From Treponema sp. (lineage in GTDB: Bacteria > Spirochaetota > Spirochaetia > Treponematales > Breznakiellaceae): 37,869 nt of DNA. Location: positions 1-37,869 of the forward strand of contig JAISLX010000040.1 of NCBI GenBank assembly GCA_031277045.1. The letters are read 5' to 3'. This document shows, one piece after another, positions 17,301 through 23,393 of this stretch; within the stretch, counting starts at the first letter, position 1; each line of letters starts with the position of its first letter. Below the pieces are notes generated by a model. That model saw only the letters and a program-made list of their open reading frames with translations, ran no database searches and had not been told where the DNA came from. Position numbers and translations under genes: made by a program.

Positions 17301-18180
17301 TGTTCACATCGGAAGCGTCGTTGGGAATGGGGGGCCAGACCTGAGTCAACTGGTAGTCGCCGCTGATGGTCCTGTAAAAGTACAGATAGTTGGTCCTTAT
17401 CGCCATGCTGCTGTCTTCTTTGGTAACAATGGTGTTTTTTACATTGGTCGCGTAACGGACCCCGCCTGTTGTATAATAGGCCTTGGTATCATAAGAACCG
17501 GTGCCCAGCAGAATCATTTCCTGGTCTTTGGCCCTGGGTTCGCCGTTTATGACATAGGTAGAGGGGTTTTTTACGAATTCCACAGTATCAATGTTTTGAT
17601 CCGGCGTTACGTTTATGACTACGAGAGTCTGGGCATTGACGGAAGAAGGATGAGGATCAGGATAATTGGCGTCTGGATTTGGCGGCAGTTCCTTCATTTT
17701 GTCTTCGTTGACAAGGACAATATCGCCTTCAAGCGTCCGGTACAGGTAGTATTTGTAATCCTGCGCCCGGGGAAACTGGACATCAAAAGGTCCAATAACG
17801 CCGTTTTCGTTAGGATTGAGGGGGTTCTTCCATACCACGGTTATTGTATAGGGGTTCTCCGCGGGAACATGATAAGAAGCCAGACTTTCCCCATGAGCGG
17901 GTTTGCCAGCGAAATTCTTGGGATAAGTGTACTGCAGGTCGGTCTCGTTCGATGCCTTGGGCCGGGTTATGGTAAAGCCGGTAACATCCACCGTTTTGGT
18001 ACGGTTGATAAGCCACATAACCGCCACATCGTCAATTTTGATGGAACCCGAAACATTAACGTTAAGTTTAAAATTATTCGGGTTAAAATCAATCGGGTTC
18101 AAACAGGAATTGATTAGGAACGCAAAGACTGCCGCTGCGCCTAAAAACCACGATAGCCGAAACAGAGGTTTCCGTATCAT
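14308..18180 (-). CDS. Giant lipoprotein with bacterial Ig-like (BIG2-type) modules
   Basis: 1290 residues. The N-terminus is a lipoprotein signal peptide ending INSC, with Cys26 the lipid site (a relaxed spirochaetal lipobox). Residues ~30-600 contain repeated units in which YRTLEGDIVLVNED and YRTISGDYQLTQVW are clear internal copies, next to INVTPDQNIDTVEF and IEIVNNATPHL-like segments. From ~650 there are at least four Ig-like modules, each opening with a phrase such as VPVTNITISPSP, QKVTSISLVTNPV or VPVTGITTTTGS and closing with a VTVRATLPA-like strand. The C-terminus (~1090-1290) is a separate domain. The ATG at 18180 follows GAGGAG, and the start exactly fits the signal peptide. It should be surface- or periplasm-exposed, perhaps adhesive, but no ligand can be named. 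The downstream barrel protein may work with it. Confidence 0.82.
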   Translation of the reverse strand: MIRKPLFRLSWFLGAAAVFAFLINSCLNPIDFNPNNFKLNVNVSGSIKIDDVAVMWLINRTKTVDVTGFTITRPKASNETDLQYTYPKNFAGKPAHGESLASYHVPAENPYTITVVWKNPLNPNENGVIGPFDVQFPRAQDYKYYLYRTLEGDIVLVNEDKMKELPPNPDANYPDPHPSSVNAQTLVVINVTPDQNIDTVEFVKNPSTYVINGEPRAKDQEMILLGTGSYDTKAYYTTGGVRYATNVKNTIVTKEDSSMAIRTNYLYFYRTISGDYQLTQVWPPIPNDASDVNKPEDALNANQGILEIVNNATPHLAHDIITRININGSEYPNSVYTGNYMSPGEINRYIVDVGPVHVSFMPQDQQYYGQVSMRDIRPRKVTTLPYTNNMGNPFAFPEDAGYGSGLIRVINNSTGVVTSTVIYDKNDLSKSMSIGYTGFNPPRTIQYGKVGLIPVIGSDTFPLTAGLNQLVQVVLETPDGIVVVEQVTDLRGNIVTIEISQSKLGTSESGGGRKGSKVLVQNKTTTPTTILGAYVYNKANVAAMAVYPLDISSPPGKEAPVYVLSTIGLPIVQGGHYGAKLIVYGNGLTGVIEKEFSSDDLLYSTTPDSHIRYLALTQDDLRNKAPGLIETFVPVTNITISPSPYELLSITESDLDGNNKSLRLGGALNLNHAVTVEPAGASKKTPIIWSLKSGATSFVNLNSDGVLTVTGIADPANNTVTLTALIEKSAGSWTAFTDFSRDITIRLTYRNMIRSQKVTSISLVTNPVTEVEEGHTVDLKALASLNPPLANINGVPITRDDLNWAIISPTTSTGSSVSGSTFTAGTVGSVTIQAVLPAGKNGGGSNITASTVIRVVQAAQPFVPVTGITTTTGSLILPFYTQTSSSGARSLVGTSYQMNLTAYTVIQPANATVQSPVSWRMLSSNAPANTVEIQNSQWLTVTGAANHNNTVRVQAVIANAKTGNQPFTAEFNVTLEEHNSRLVNPGELSVKAAAIQIGQSIDLNTLAVLPSGAHVDMPDPLISKGAITAADLTWEIISGGGSAKLFGTQLTGIAAGTVNVRATLPAAKNGQAIGGTTVTAQGQITVTMPAPVYPAQMTIRLIKTGGSDSVTQLVLIPVMRDNYTRAMHGTGHTKIQWAHQFVHKGTDPSFKDSFMELLKQYPDAKTISIANFAKEKDWVDVAIDWPDGNVTGYHVFFIEGDNRVRGYVNPGTLDPAKDKNFLFFLRPDHVYDNYLLPMGTTKTDGYKEVNPSTTAFRRVIPVGYDSWNNTTSIMKSKAENAQPVHDLSDF

Positions 18181-18214
18181 AAAATTCTCCTCGTTATTCC
18201 CTGGTACGCGGCCA

Positions 18215-18235
18215 GACAGTACCCGCGGTACTGTC
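18215..18235. promoter_or_regulatory. 9-bp perfect inverted repeat in the leader of the giant lipoprotein
   Basis: GACAGTACC (18215-18223), CGC, then GGTACTGTC (18227-18235). It lies between the predicted promoter and the start codon, 35-55 nt upstream of the ATG. It could be an operator for a dimeric repressor or a leader hairpin; there is no T-run. Confidence 0.6.
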
Positions 18236-18314
18236 GATCTGCGTGTTTTCTCTCCTAAAACTCAAGTCTCGTCCCGATATTTGGCGGCGTGAAACGACCG
18301 GAATAACTAAACTT

Positions 18315-18344
18315 AATTTAGTACCTGGCCGCCATATATTTCAA
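18315..18344 (-). promoter_or_regulatory. Putative promoter of the giant lipoprotein gene
   Basis: Read on the minus strand: TTGAAA (18344-18339), an 18-bp spacer, then TAAATT (18320-18315). The start of transcription would be near 18308, giving a leader of about 130 nt that holds the inverted repeat at 18215-18235. A second palindrome, ACTAAA-N5-TTTAGT (18306-18322), overlaps the -10 box. Confidence 0.55.
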
Positions 18345-18907
18345 GAAAAATTTAAAATATTTTTCTTTTTTTTACCTGCGAATACATTTAATAAAAACTA
18401 AAAAAACTTACTTTGTACGAATAGTAAAAAACCGCATAGTTTTTTGTATTTTTTTAAAATAAAATAAAAATAGTAACACTATATCTAAAAAAACTACAAA
18501 TGCCGGAAATTTTGATGCGGGACAGCTTTTCTGAAAGCACACGTCTTTGAGGAAAATTCATTAAGAAATTATCAAGTTCCAGTATGACGCAGAGAGCAGC
18601 AGCGGTAACAGTGGGCGGATAAGACTTTAGAAACCGGTGAATAATGAGTTTGCCCCAGAACCAGCCGGGTTTTGGGAAAGCCGCTAGCAGCTTGATATAG
18701 AATCCGGAGTATTACCAATCTTTACAAAAGTATAACCCATGATATATGAATAGGATGATTATACGAACAAATGACGGAAGAAAATCCCCGCTACTCTGCA
18801 CTAAACTTGACCCACAAAATCAAGTGAGGTACTCCCGGTAGGCCAGCAGGATATACAGTTTCATAAGGGACATGTAACAAATTTTGTGTAAACGGTGATA
18901 CTACGGT
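18345..18907. other. AT-rich non-coding stretch
   Basis: More than 550 bases without a supportable gene. The first 200 bases are strikingly AT-rich (runs of A and T, no long open frame) compared with the GC-rich surroundings. From about 18530 composition returns toward average but still carries no convincing coding frame. AGAATCCGGAGTATTACC near 18705 differs by one base from a segment on the minus strand near 25896-25880. This interval precedes a truncated ABC ATPase gene and looks like the scar of a deletion or insertion. Confidence 0.6.
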
Positions 18908-18918
18908 AAGGAGAAAGT

Positions 18919-19245
18919 ATGGCCTTTACGAAAGAAGTTCCGGATGAAATCCTGAAAGACGCGCCCATCATCGTACTGGACGAGGCCACCGCCAGCGTGG
19001 ACGCGGACAACGAAAGTTATATCCAGGAGGCGATAAGTGAACTGTGCCGGGGCAAAACCCTGCTCGTTATCGCCCACCGGCTCAACACCATACGCCACGC
19101 GGACAGGATACTGGTCATCGCGGACGGAACGGTCGCCCGGCAGGGAACCCACGATGAGCTTATGGCCCAGCCTGGCATATACCGGGATTTTGTCAGGGCC
19201 CGGGAATCGAGCCGGGGCTGGAGCGGAAGAAAGGCGGCGGGGTAG
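18919..19245 (+). pseudogene. Truncated ABC exporter ATPase (C-terminal part of the nucleotide-binding domain)
   Basis: A 108-residue frame. From residue 11 it reads ILKDAPIIVLDEATASVD (Walker B and D-loop), then LLVIAHRLNTIRHADRILVI (H-loop) and GTHDELMAQPGIYRDF, the last third of an MsbA/HlyB-type ABC exporter ATPase. The transmembrane domain, Walker A and the LSGGQ signature are missing, so it cannot hydrolyse ATP alone. Homology begins just after where the signature should be. The first ten residues (MAFTKEVPDE) do not belong to the family. Nevertheless it has AAGGAG at 18908-18913 five bases before the ATG, so it may still be translated. Most likely a decayed remnant. Confidence 0.85.
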
Positions 19246-19278
19246 GGGACGGTACGGTCCTGGGTGTGGTGTTACGGC

Positions 19279-20292
19279 TCAGCCTTCCCGGGGCAAATTT
19301 TTCGCGATTGCAGAAAGCAGGGTTCCGGCAGGATCGCACTTGTGTTCCCAATAAAAAATGCCCCCATAGCCCTGGTCTTTGATATACGCGCATTTGTGGG
19401 CCAGGGATTCCTCATCGTCATAGCTTAAAAAGGTAGAGCCGTTGAACAGGAAGGGCGCCTTGGCCTCATCGTCCCAATAACGGACGTAACCGTTTTTGTT
19501 GATATACTCTTTCGCCAGGATTCCGTAGTCGGGCCCGTAACCGCCGCCGGTTTTGGAAATCTGCAAAAACCCGTGATTCCGGTCCTGAATATTTTCCCAT
19601 TTTCGGGAATAAAAAGCCGCCCCCATAAGAAGCTGGTTTTTGGGAACCCCGGCCTGGTGAAACAGCCGCAGCGCCTGGTCGCAGCTGTTCCTGAACACAT
19701 CCCCGGTGGAAGAGTAAAGCTGCGTATGGTGTCCGGCCAGGGCATGGAAGCCGCACTTTAAGTCGTAGGTCATCAGGCAGATATGATCCAGCACTTTCAC
19801 CAGTTCAGGCAGTTCCACGCTTTCAACGTAATAAAGATCCGCGCCGGCCGCAATCGACACCAGGCGGCCCGGCCCCAGGGTGTTCACCGCTTTTCTAACT
19901 TCACCGCACAGGAGAGTAAAATTACGTTTATCCGCGATAGTACAGTCCACGCCGTTGGAAGGGACGCAGGGATACTCCCAGTCAAAATCGACTCCGTCGA
20001 ATCCGTATTCGGTAATAAGTTTTTTACAGGATTCCCCCACGGTTTCCCGCAGCGCGGGACTGGCGGCGCAGACGGTAAAAGCCTCCGGTTCCTGGGGTAC
20101 TACCGACGCTGCCAGTTTGATAGTCCGGTTCCAGCGGCGGATATCCTGAAACTGTGCCGGAATATCCAGGTGATCCGCGTCTATGGCCCCGTTATTCCGG
20201 AGCCGCGCAAAGGCTACATTGATATGGGTAAGTTTTTGTACTTCCCCCTCGCCAAGTTTGGTAGAACCGTTCACATACGCCAAAATCTTCAT
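19279..20292 (-). CDS. GH18 chitinase-like glycoside hydrolase without signal peptide
   Basis: A 337-residue GH18 TIM-barrel protein. Seen: MKILAYVNGS at strand 1, THINVAFARL, the catalytic signature DGVDFDWEYP (residues 99-108) with proton donor Glu106, DHICLMTYDLKCGF with the conserved MxYD motif, LLMGAAFYSRKWE, and the closing GGIFYWEHKCD. GH18 enzymes cleave beta-1,4-GlcNAc linkages in chitin or related glycans. There is no signal peptide, so it would act in the cytoplasm on imported oligosaccharides unless exported otherwise. The ATG at 20292 follows GAGGAG; a longer frame up to 20391 has no family sequence and includes a leader hairpin. The ABC remnant ends 33 bp away, convergent. Confidence 0.92.
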   Translation of the reverse strand: MKILAYVNGSTKLGEGEVQKLTHINVAFARLRNNGAIDADHLDIPAQFQDIRRWNRTIKLAASVVPQEPEAFTVCAASPALRETVGESCKKLITEYGFDGVDFDWEYPCVPSNGVDCTIADKRNFTLLCGEVRKAVNTLGPGRLVSIAAGADLYYVESVELPELVKVLDHICLMTYDLKCGFHALAGHHTQLYSSTGDVFRNSCDQALRLFHQAGVPKNQLLMGAAFYSRKWENIQDRNHGFLQISKTGGGYGPDYGILAKEYINKNGYVRYWDDEAKAPFLFNGSTFLSYDDEESLAHKCAYIKDQGYGGIFYWEHKCDPAGTLLSAIAKNLPREG

Positions 20293-20331
20293 GATTTGTC
20301 TCCTCGTCGTTTCATTGTTTTCCTGCGGGAC

Positions 20332-20368
20332 ACCCCGCCGGCCTTTGGATTGAACGCCGCGGCGGGGT
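20332..20368. promoter_or_regulatory. Leader hairpin upstream of the GH18 gene
   Basis: ACCCCGCCG (20332-20340) pairs with CGGCGGGGT (20360-20368) across a 19-nt loop. It lies 40-76 nt before the GH18 start codon, so it would sit in the mRNA leader if transcription begins upstream. No T-run follows on the minus strand. Its role is unknown. Confidence 0.45.
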
Positions 20369-20434
20369 TCTTCATTGGACCTGTTCGACAACCCGGCTGG
20401 TCATCTGCCAAGTCCAATACTATTTTTATAATTG

Positions 20435-20469
20435 AGGCTGTTCCAAAACTTCAGTTTTTGGAACAGCTT
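20435..20469. repeat. Dispersed palindrome, copy A (TTCAGTTT family)
   Basis: GGCTGTTCCAAAACT and AGTTTTTGGAACAGCT pair with a single bulged T around a TC loop. The core ACTTCAGTTTT is shared with copies at 21820 and 22507. The right arm and 3' flank (20454-20477) match 31200-31223 at 22 of 24 positions. Confidence 0.85.
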
Positions 20470-20477
20470 CCTTAAAA

Positions 20478-20521
20478 TTAAAAAAAGCGTTCCCAAAATA
20501 TACATTCTGAAAACGCCTTTT
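20478..20521 (-). terminator. Putative terminator downstream of the 222-aa gene
   Basis: Read on the minus strand, AAAAGGCGTT pairs with AACGCTTTTTT with one bulged G and a 20-nt loop, and the right arm is followed by more T. It lies about 75 bp beyond the stop of the 222-residue protein. Confidence 0.5.
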
Positions 20522-20538
20522 ATGCGGTTTTCAAGGAA

Positions 20539-20572
20539 GTTTGTCCATAATGTGTCTACATTATGGACAAAC
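20539..20572. repeat. Perfect 15-bp inverted repeat with a 4-nt loop
   Basis: GTTTGTCCATAATGT (20539-20553), GTCT, then ACATTATGGACAAAC (20558-20572), with no mismatch. Outside it, GGTTTTC near 20526 and GAAAACC near 20590, and GGAA/TTCC closer in, extend a possible outer stem. It starts 25 bp after the stop of the 222-aa gene. No T-run follows on either strand. Confidence 0.9.
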
Positions 20573-20596
20573 ACTATGTAGTTCCTCCGAAAACCA

Positions 20597-21265
20597 TTAC
20601 GCAATCACCACGCTCTCTATCCCGCCGGGCTGGCCCAGATGGCCCTGCTCGTTCTGCCAATAGGCCGCGCAGGAAAGGCGCGAACCCGATGTTTCAGGCG
20701 GCAGAATCAGCGTGAAAGGAAGGCGCGTCATCAATTTGCTTTGCGTAAGCGCGGCGTAGTCGTTAATGCGCTCAGGCCCCCATGCGTATTTCAACAGGCA
20801 GCCGTTGTACCCGTAGGGAATGGCGCGGCTGTCCGGCGTGGCTTCGTCATGGACGCGGATTTCAATCCGGCTGTTCCCCAGCGGGCGCAGTTCCGCGATC
20901 ACCGGCACCGTCGCGGGGTCTCCGATGGGGGTTTTTACCGGATCGTGGGGGTGCAAGCCGCAGCGCACCCGGTCGGCGTTGGTGATCACCGGGTTTTCAA
21001 AACGGAATTTCACCATAGCGCGAACTTTCGCCTTGAAAGCGTCCCGGGCCTCGTTCTTTTCCTCGATGATTACGGGGCTCCGCTCCGGGCTGACCGCCTG
21101 CGCGTGCAGGGTCTTGAACGCCGCCAGCGCCGTGGTTACCCCCGTAGCCTCCGCCGCGGGAATTTCCCACTCCGTGCCGTGGGCCGTAATCTCCGCGGTA
21201 AAATTGTCGCCCCAGTCAATGAGCGCCGCTTCCTGCTGGGGCAGATAATCGCCATGTGTAGGCAT
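20597..21265 (-). CDS. Protein of unknown function, 222 aa (Bacteroidetes/Treponema-type)
   Basis: A 222-residue soluble protein with no signal peptide or transmembrane segment. The first ~100 residues look helical (ALIDWGDNFTAEITAHGTEWEIP, then TTALAAFKTLHAQA and NEARDAFKAKVRAMVKFRF). This is followed by NPVITNADRVRCGLHPHD and a beta-rich part ending in CAAYWQNEQGHLGQPGGIESVVIA. I remember this layout from an uncharacterised family, frequent in Bacteroidetes and gut treponemes, whose members end in a 'W-x-N-x-x-G-x-x-GPW' motif. No function is known to me. The ATG at 21265 is preceded by GGAGG. Its promoter seems to be at 21331-21359, inside the 21-bp repeat array, and hairpins lie directly downstream. 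Confidence 0.8.
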   Translation of the reverse strand: MPTHGDYLPQQEAALIDWGDNFTAEITAHGTEWEIPAAEATGVTTALAAFKTLHAQAVSPERSPVIIEEKNEARDAFKAKVRAMVKFRFENPVITNADRVRCGLHPHDPVKTPIGDPATVPVIAELRPLGNSRIEIRVHDEATPDSRAIPYGYNGCLLKYAWGPERINDYAALTQSKLMTRLPFTLILPPETSGSRLSCAAYWQNEQGHLGQPGGIESVVIA

Positions 21266-21322
21266 ACATACCTCCGTGTTTTTAACCCGATGGGCCGTTT
21301 ACGCCTCGTAATGAGCCGCTTG

Positions 21323-21511
21323 GTAAAGCCATTATACCCTCCATTGAAGCCGATGACTACTTCATTAAAGCCGATAACCCGCTCCCTAAAGCCAATAAGC
21401 GGCTTCCCCAGGCCGATGGCTGCTTCATTAAAGCCAATAACCCGCTCCCTAAAGCCAATAAGCGGCTTATTTAAGCAAATAATCCGCTTATTAAAGCCAA
21501 TAAGCGGCCGG
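21323..21511. repeat. Nine degenerate 21-bp tandem repeats with 63-bp higher order
   Basis: Units begin every 21 bp from 21323. The common form is TTAAAGCCRATAACCCGCTCC or CTAAAGCCAATAAGCGGCTTM (M = A/C). Units 2-4 (21344-21406) and 5-7 (21407-21469) form two similar 63-bp triplets, so the array grew by triplet duplication. If translated on the plus strand it would give a heptad such as LKPITRS, but that frame has no start signal and lies antisense to the 222-aa gene. The first units carry its predicted promoter. Confidence 0.92.
21331..21359 (-). promoter_or_regulatory. Putative promoter of the 222-aa gene within the repeat array
   Basis: On the minus strand: TAGTCA (21359-21354), 17 bp, then a perfect TATAAT (21336-21331). 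The leader would be about 60 nt. The remaining repeat units extend upstream of the -35 box. Confidence 0.55.
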
Positions 21512-21600
21512 CGGGCTTTCGGGGAATGGCGGCGGTTATGCGCGTTGCCTTGTCTCCGCCTTTTCTGTGGAAGGCGGGTATACCGATCCGTGAACCGGCG

Positions 21601-21819
21601 CTATTGACGCCGCTCCAGCGCCTGAATCTCAATGCCGTCCGGGTCATGGAAAAAAGAGAAGCTCACCGCCGGGTCAGGCGAGACGGGCCCCCGGACAAGC
21701 GGGTACCCGGCCTGTTCCGGCTTGGCGCTTGCGTCTTTGAGGGACTCCGCCTGAAAGCCCGGAGAAAATCCGCTGTACACCGGTTTTGCCTCCCCCGGAT
21801 AGTATATCAGCTCGACAGA
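21601..21819 (-). pseudogene. 5'-truncated VOC (glyoxalase-like) protein remnant
   Basis: Reading the minus strand from 21819 to the TAG at 21603-21601 gives about 72 codons: SVELIYYPGEAKT, then GFSPGFQAESLKD, and at the end SFSFFHDPDGIEIQALE. FFHDPDGIEIQ is the characteristic last strand of the VOC/glyoxalase-bleomycin-resistance fold, with the metal-ligand Glu. There is no start codon or Shine-Dalgarno sequence. The frame is cut exactly where palindrome copy B begins (21820), so the N-terminal half has been lost, apparently by insertion or recombination at that element. It should be non-functional. Confidence 0.75.
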
Positions 21820-21849
21820 GTTGTTCAGAAATTTCAGTTTCTGAACAAC
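21820..21849. repeat. Dispersed palindrome, copy B (TTCAGTTT family)
   Basis: GTTGTTCAGAAA (21820-21831) pairs perfectly with TTTCTGAACAAC (21838-21849) around TTTCAG. It lies 17 bp downstream of the flavoprotein stop and abuts the truncated VOC gene. Arm sequence differs from copies A and C but pairing is kept. Confidence 0.88.
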
Positions 21850-21865
21850 AGCCGCTTAAAAACGC

Positions 21866-22483
21866 TTATCTGACGAAGTCCGTTAAGATTTTTTTGTTCT
21901 CAGGCGCGGTAATTCCGTTTTCTTTTCCCAGGGCGATACATTTCAGCATCCACGCCATGTTTTTCCCGATGTTGTACATGGTCATCAGACCTTCTTTGTC
22001 TTCCGAAACATCCTCAGGCTCCCGGCCATAAACATGGTTCCAGTAGGTTGAGGATACCACCGGCATGGAGGTAATCGTAAAATATTTGTTGATTACATCA
22101 AAGGATGCGGTTGTTCCCGCCCGTCTTGCGCTGAGTATCGCCGCGGCGGGCTTAAAGGCAAAATGCCTGCCGCCTGAGTAGAACGCCCTGTCCATTACCG
22201 TTAGCAGCCGCGCGCTTGGATGGGCGTAATAAACCGGGGATCCGAAGACAAAGCCATCGCAGTCTTTCGCTTTTTCCGCCAGTTCATTGACAATATCGTC
22301 AAAGGCGCAGCGCCCGGTTTCCCGGCATTTATGGCAGGCGGTACAATCCGGCAGCGGTTTGTTGCCGATAAAAACAAGCTCGGTTTCAATGTTTTCCTCA
22401 TGCAGAGAACGGACTACTTCATTGAGCGCCGCGCCGGTACATCCGTTGTTTCTGGAGCTGCCGTTTACTAATACTACTTTCAT
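21866..22483 (-). CDS. NADPH-dependent FMN reductase / iron-sulfur flavoprotein-like
   Basis: A 205-residue flavodoxin-fold protein. Seen: the FMN phosphate loop NGSSRNNGCT (residues 7-16), the cysteine cluster C47-x2-C50-x2-C53-x5-C59, and GFVFGSPVYYAHPSARLLTVMDR, the second flavin-binding loop. The cysteine pattern is that of the iron-sulfur flavoprotein (Isf)-like branch of NADPH-dependent FMN reductases, which pass electrons in anaerobes, often in oxidative-stress defence; whether a cluster is bound cannot be said. The ATG at 22483 follows GGAGG at a slightly long distance. The gene is bracketed by palindrome copies B (17 bp after its stop) and C (24 bp before its start), with nothing else between them. 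Confidence 0.88.
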   Translation of the reverse strand: MKVVLVNGSSRNNGCTGAALNEVVRSLHEENIETELVFIGNKPLPDCTACHKCRETGRCAFDDIVNELAEKAKDCDGFVFGSPVYYAHPSARLLTVMDRAFYSGGRHFAFKPAAAILSARRAGTTASFDVINKYFTITSMPVVSSTYWNHVYGREPEDVSEDKEGLMTMYNIGKNMAWMLKCIALGKENGITAPENKKILTDFVR

Positions 22484-22506
22484 CTGTTTAATTCCTCCGT
22501 TAGTAA

Positions 22507-22538
22507 AGTTATATAGAAACTTCAGTTTCTATACAACT
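22507..22538. repeat. Dispersed palindrome, copy C (TTCAGTTT family)
   Basis: AGTTATATAGAAAC (22507-22520) pairs with GTTTCTATACAACT (22525-22538), 13 of 14 pairs, around TTCA. It lies 11 bp downstream of the permease stop and 24 bp before the flavoprotein start. Confidence 0.88.
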
Positions 22539-22548
22539 CTAATGGTTC

Positions 22549-23382
22549 CTACATTTTTACCGAACCGGACGCGAGCCCGGCAATGAACTGCTTGGATGCC
22601 GCGAAAAAGGCAAGCAGCAGGGGGACGCTGACTATGCAGTATCCTGCCATGACAGGCCCCAGGTTCTTTGTTACTTCCATGATCTTCGCCGTAAAGGGCT
22701 TGAGCCCGATGGCAAGGGTGTACTGATCGGCGGTCTGAAGGGCAATGGACGGCCAGATGATGTCGTTCCAAAAAAAGAGAATGCAGAGGATCGCCACGGT
22801 TGCGAGGATCGGCTTTACCAGCGGCAGGGCTATGTTAAGAAAACTGCGGCCCATACCCGCGCCGTCAAGCGCCGCGGCTTCAAACATCTCCTTACTGATG
22901 CCTTCCATGAAAGCCCTGGTCAGAAACACCGCCATCGGTATCTGCGCCCGCAGCCCCGGCAGGATGATGGCAAGCTTGGTGTTGAGGATACCAAATTTTT
23001 CAGAAAGAAGAAAGAGGGGGACCAGGGTAAGAACCCCGGGCACCATCATCAGGGCAATGACAGCCATATAGAAAAACCCCTTGCCGGGAAAATTGTACCG
23101 GGCAAATACAAAGGCCCCCATGGCCGAAAGGATGATGATGAGCAGGGTACCGGCCGTGGTGATGATGACGGTGTTCATAATGTAGGGGCCGACCCCGGCA
23201 AAGGCATAGGCGTAATTGTCAAAGTGCAGGGGCAGAGAAAGGCTAAACGGGGCGTACAGATTCTGTTCCGCATTCTTGAAGCTCTTAAAGACCATAACGG
23301 CAAAAGGCGCCATGGTACATATAAGGAAAAAGACCACAACCAGGTGTTTAATGGCTTCAGGCAGGTTTCGTTTTGATGTCAT
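22549..23382 (-). CDS. Sugar ABC transporter permease (MalG-like, CUT1)
   Basis: A 277-residue inner-membrane protein with six predicted transmembrane helices, the first at about residues 11-30. The EAA loop that docks the ATPase reads EMFEAAALDGAGMGRSFLNI, followed by ALPLVKP, in the usual place in the last cytoplasmic loop. This identifies the MalG/LacG-type subunit of the carbohydrate uptake family CUT1. It is the last gene of a three-gene operon (binding protein, MalF-like, this gene), 11 bp after the preceding stop. No ATPase gene is nearby; many CUT1 systems share an MsmX/UgpC-type ATPase encoded elsewhere. Substrate is unknown. Confidence 0.93.
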   Translation of the reverse strand: MTSKRNLPEAIKHLVVVFFLICTMAPFAVMVFKSFKNAEQNLYAPFSLSLPLHFDNYAYAFAGVGPYIMNTVIITTAGTLLIIILSAMGAFVFARYNFPGKGFFYMAVIALMMVPGVLTLVPLFLLSEKFGILNTKLAIILPGLRAQIPMAVFLTRAFMEGISKEMFEAAALDGAGMGRSFLNIALPLVKPILATVAILCILFFWNDIIWPSIALQTADQYTLAIGLKPFTAKIMEVTKNLGPVMAGYCIVSVPLLLAFFAASKQFIAGLASGSVKM

Positions 23383-23393
23383 TTCCGTTCCCC

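Noticed and set aside
18705..18722. An 18-bp near-match (17 of 18) to the minus strand near 25880-25897
   Set aside because: A match of this length with one mismatch is expected by chance a few times in a window of this size; kept only as a remark.
20401..20604. A 67-codon minus-strand frame downstream of the 222-aa gene
   Set aside because: It is made almost entirely of the palindromic and terminator-like sequences and has no Shine-Dalgarno sequence.
20639..21607. A 322-codon plus-strand frame containing a heptapeptide repeat (LKPITRS-like)
   Set aside because: It lies antisense to the 222-aa gene, has no start signal, and the peptide repeat is just the 21-bp DNA repeat read in one frame.
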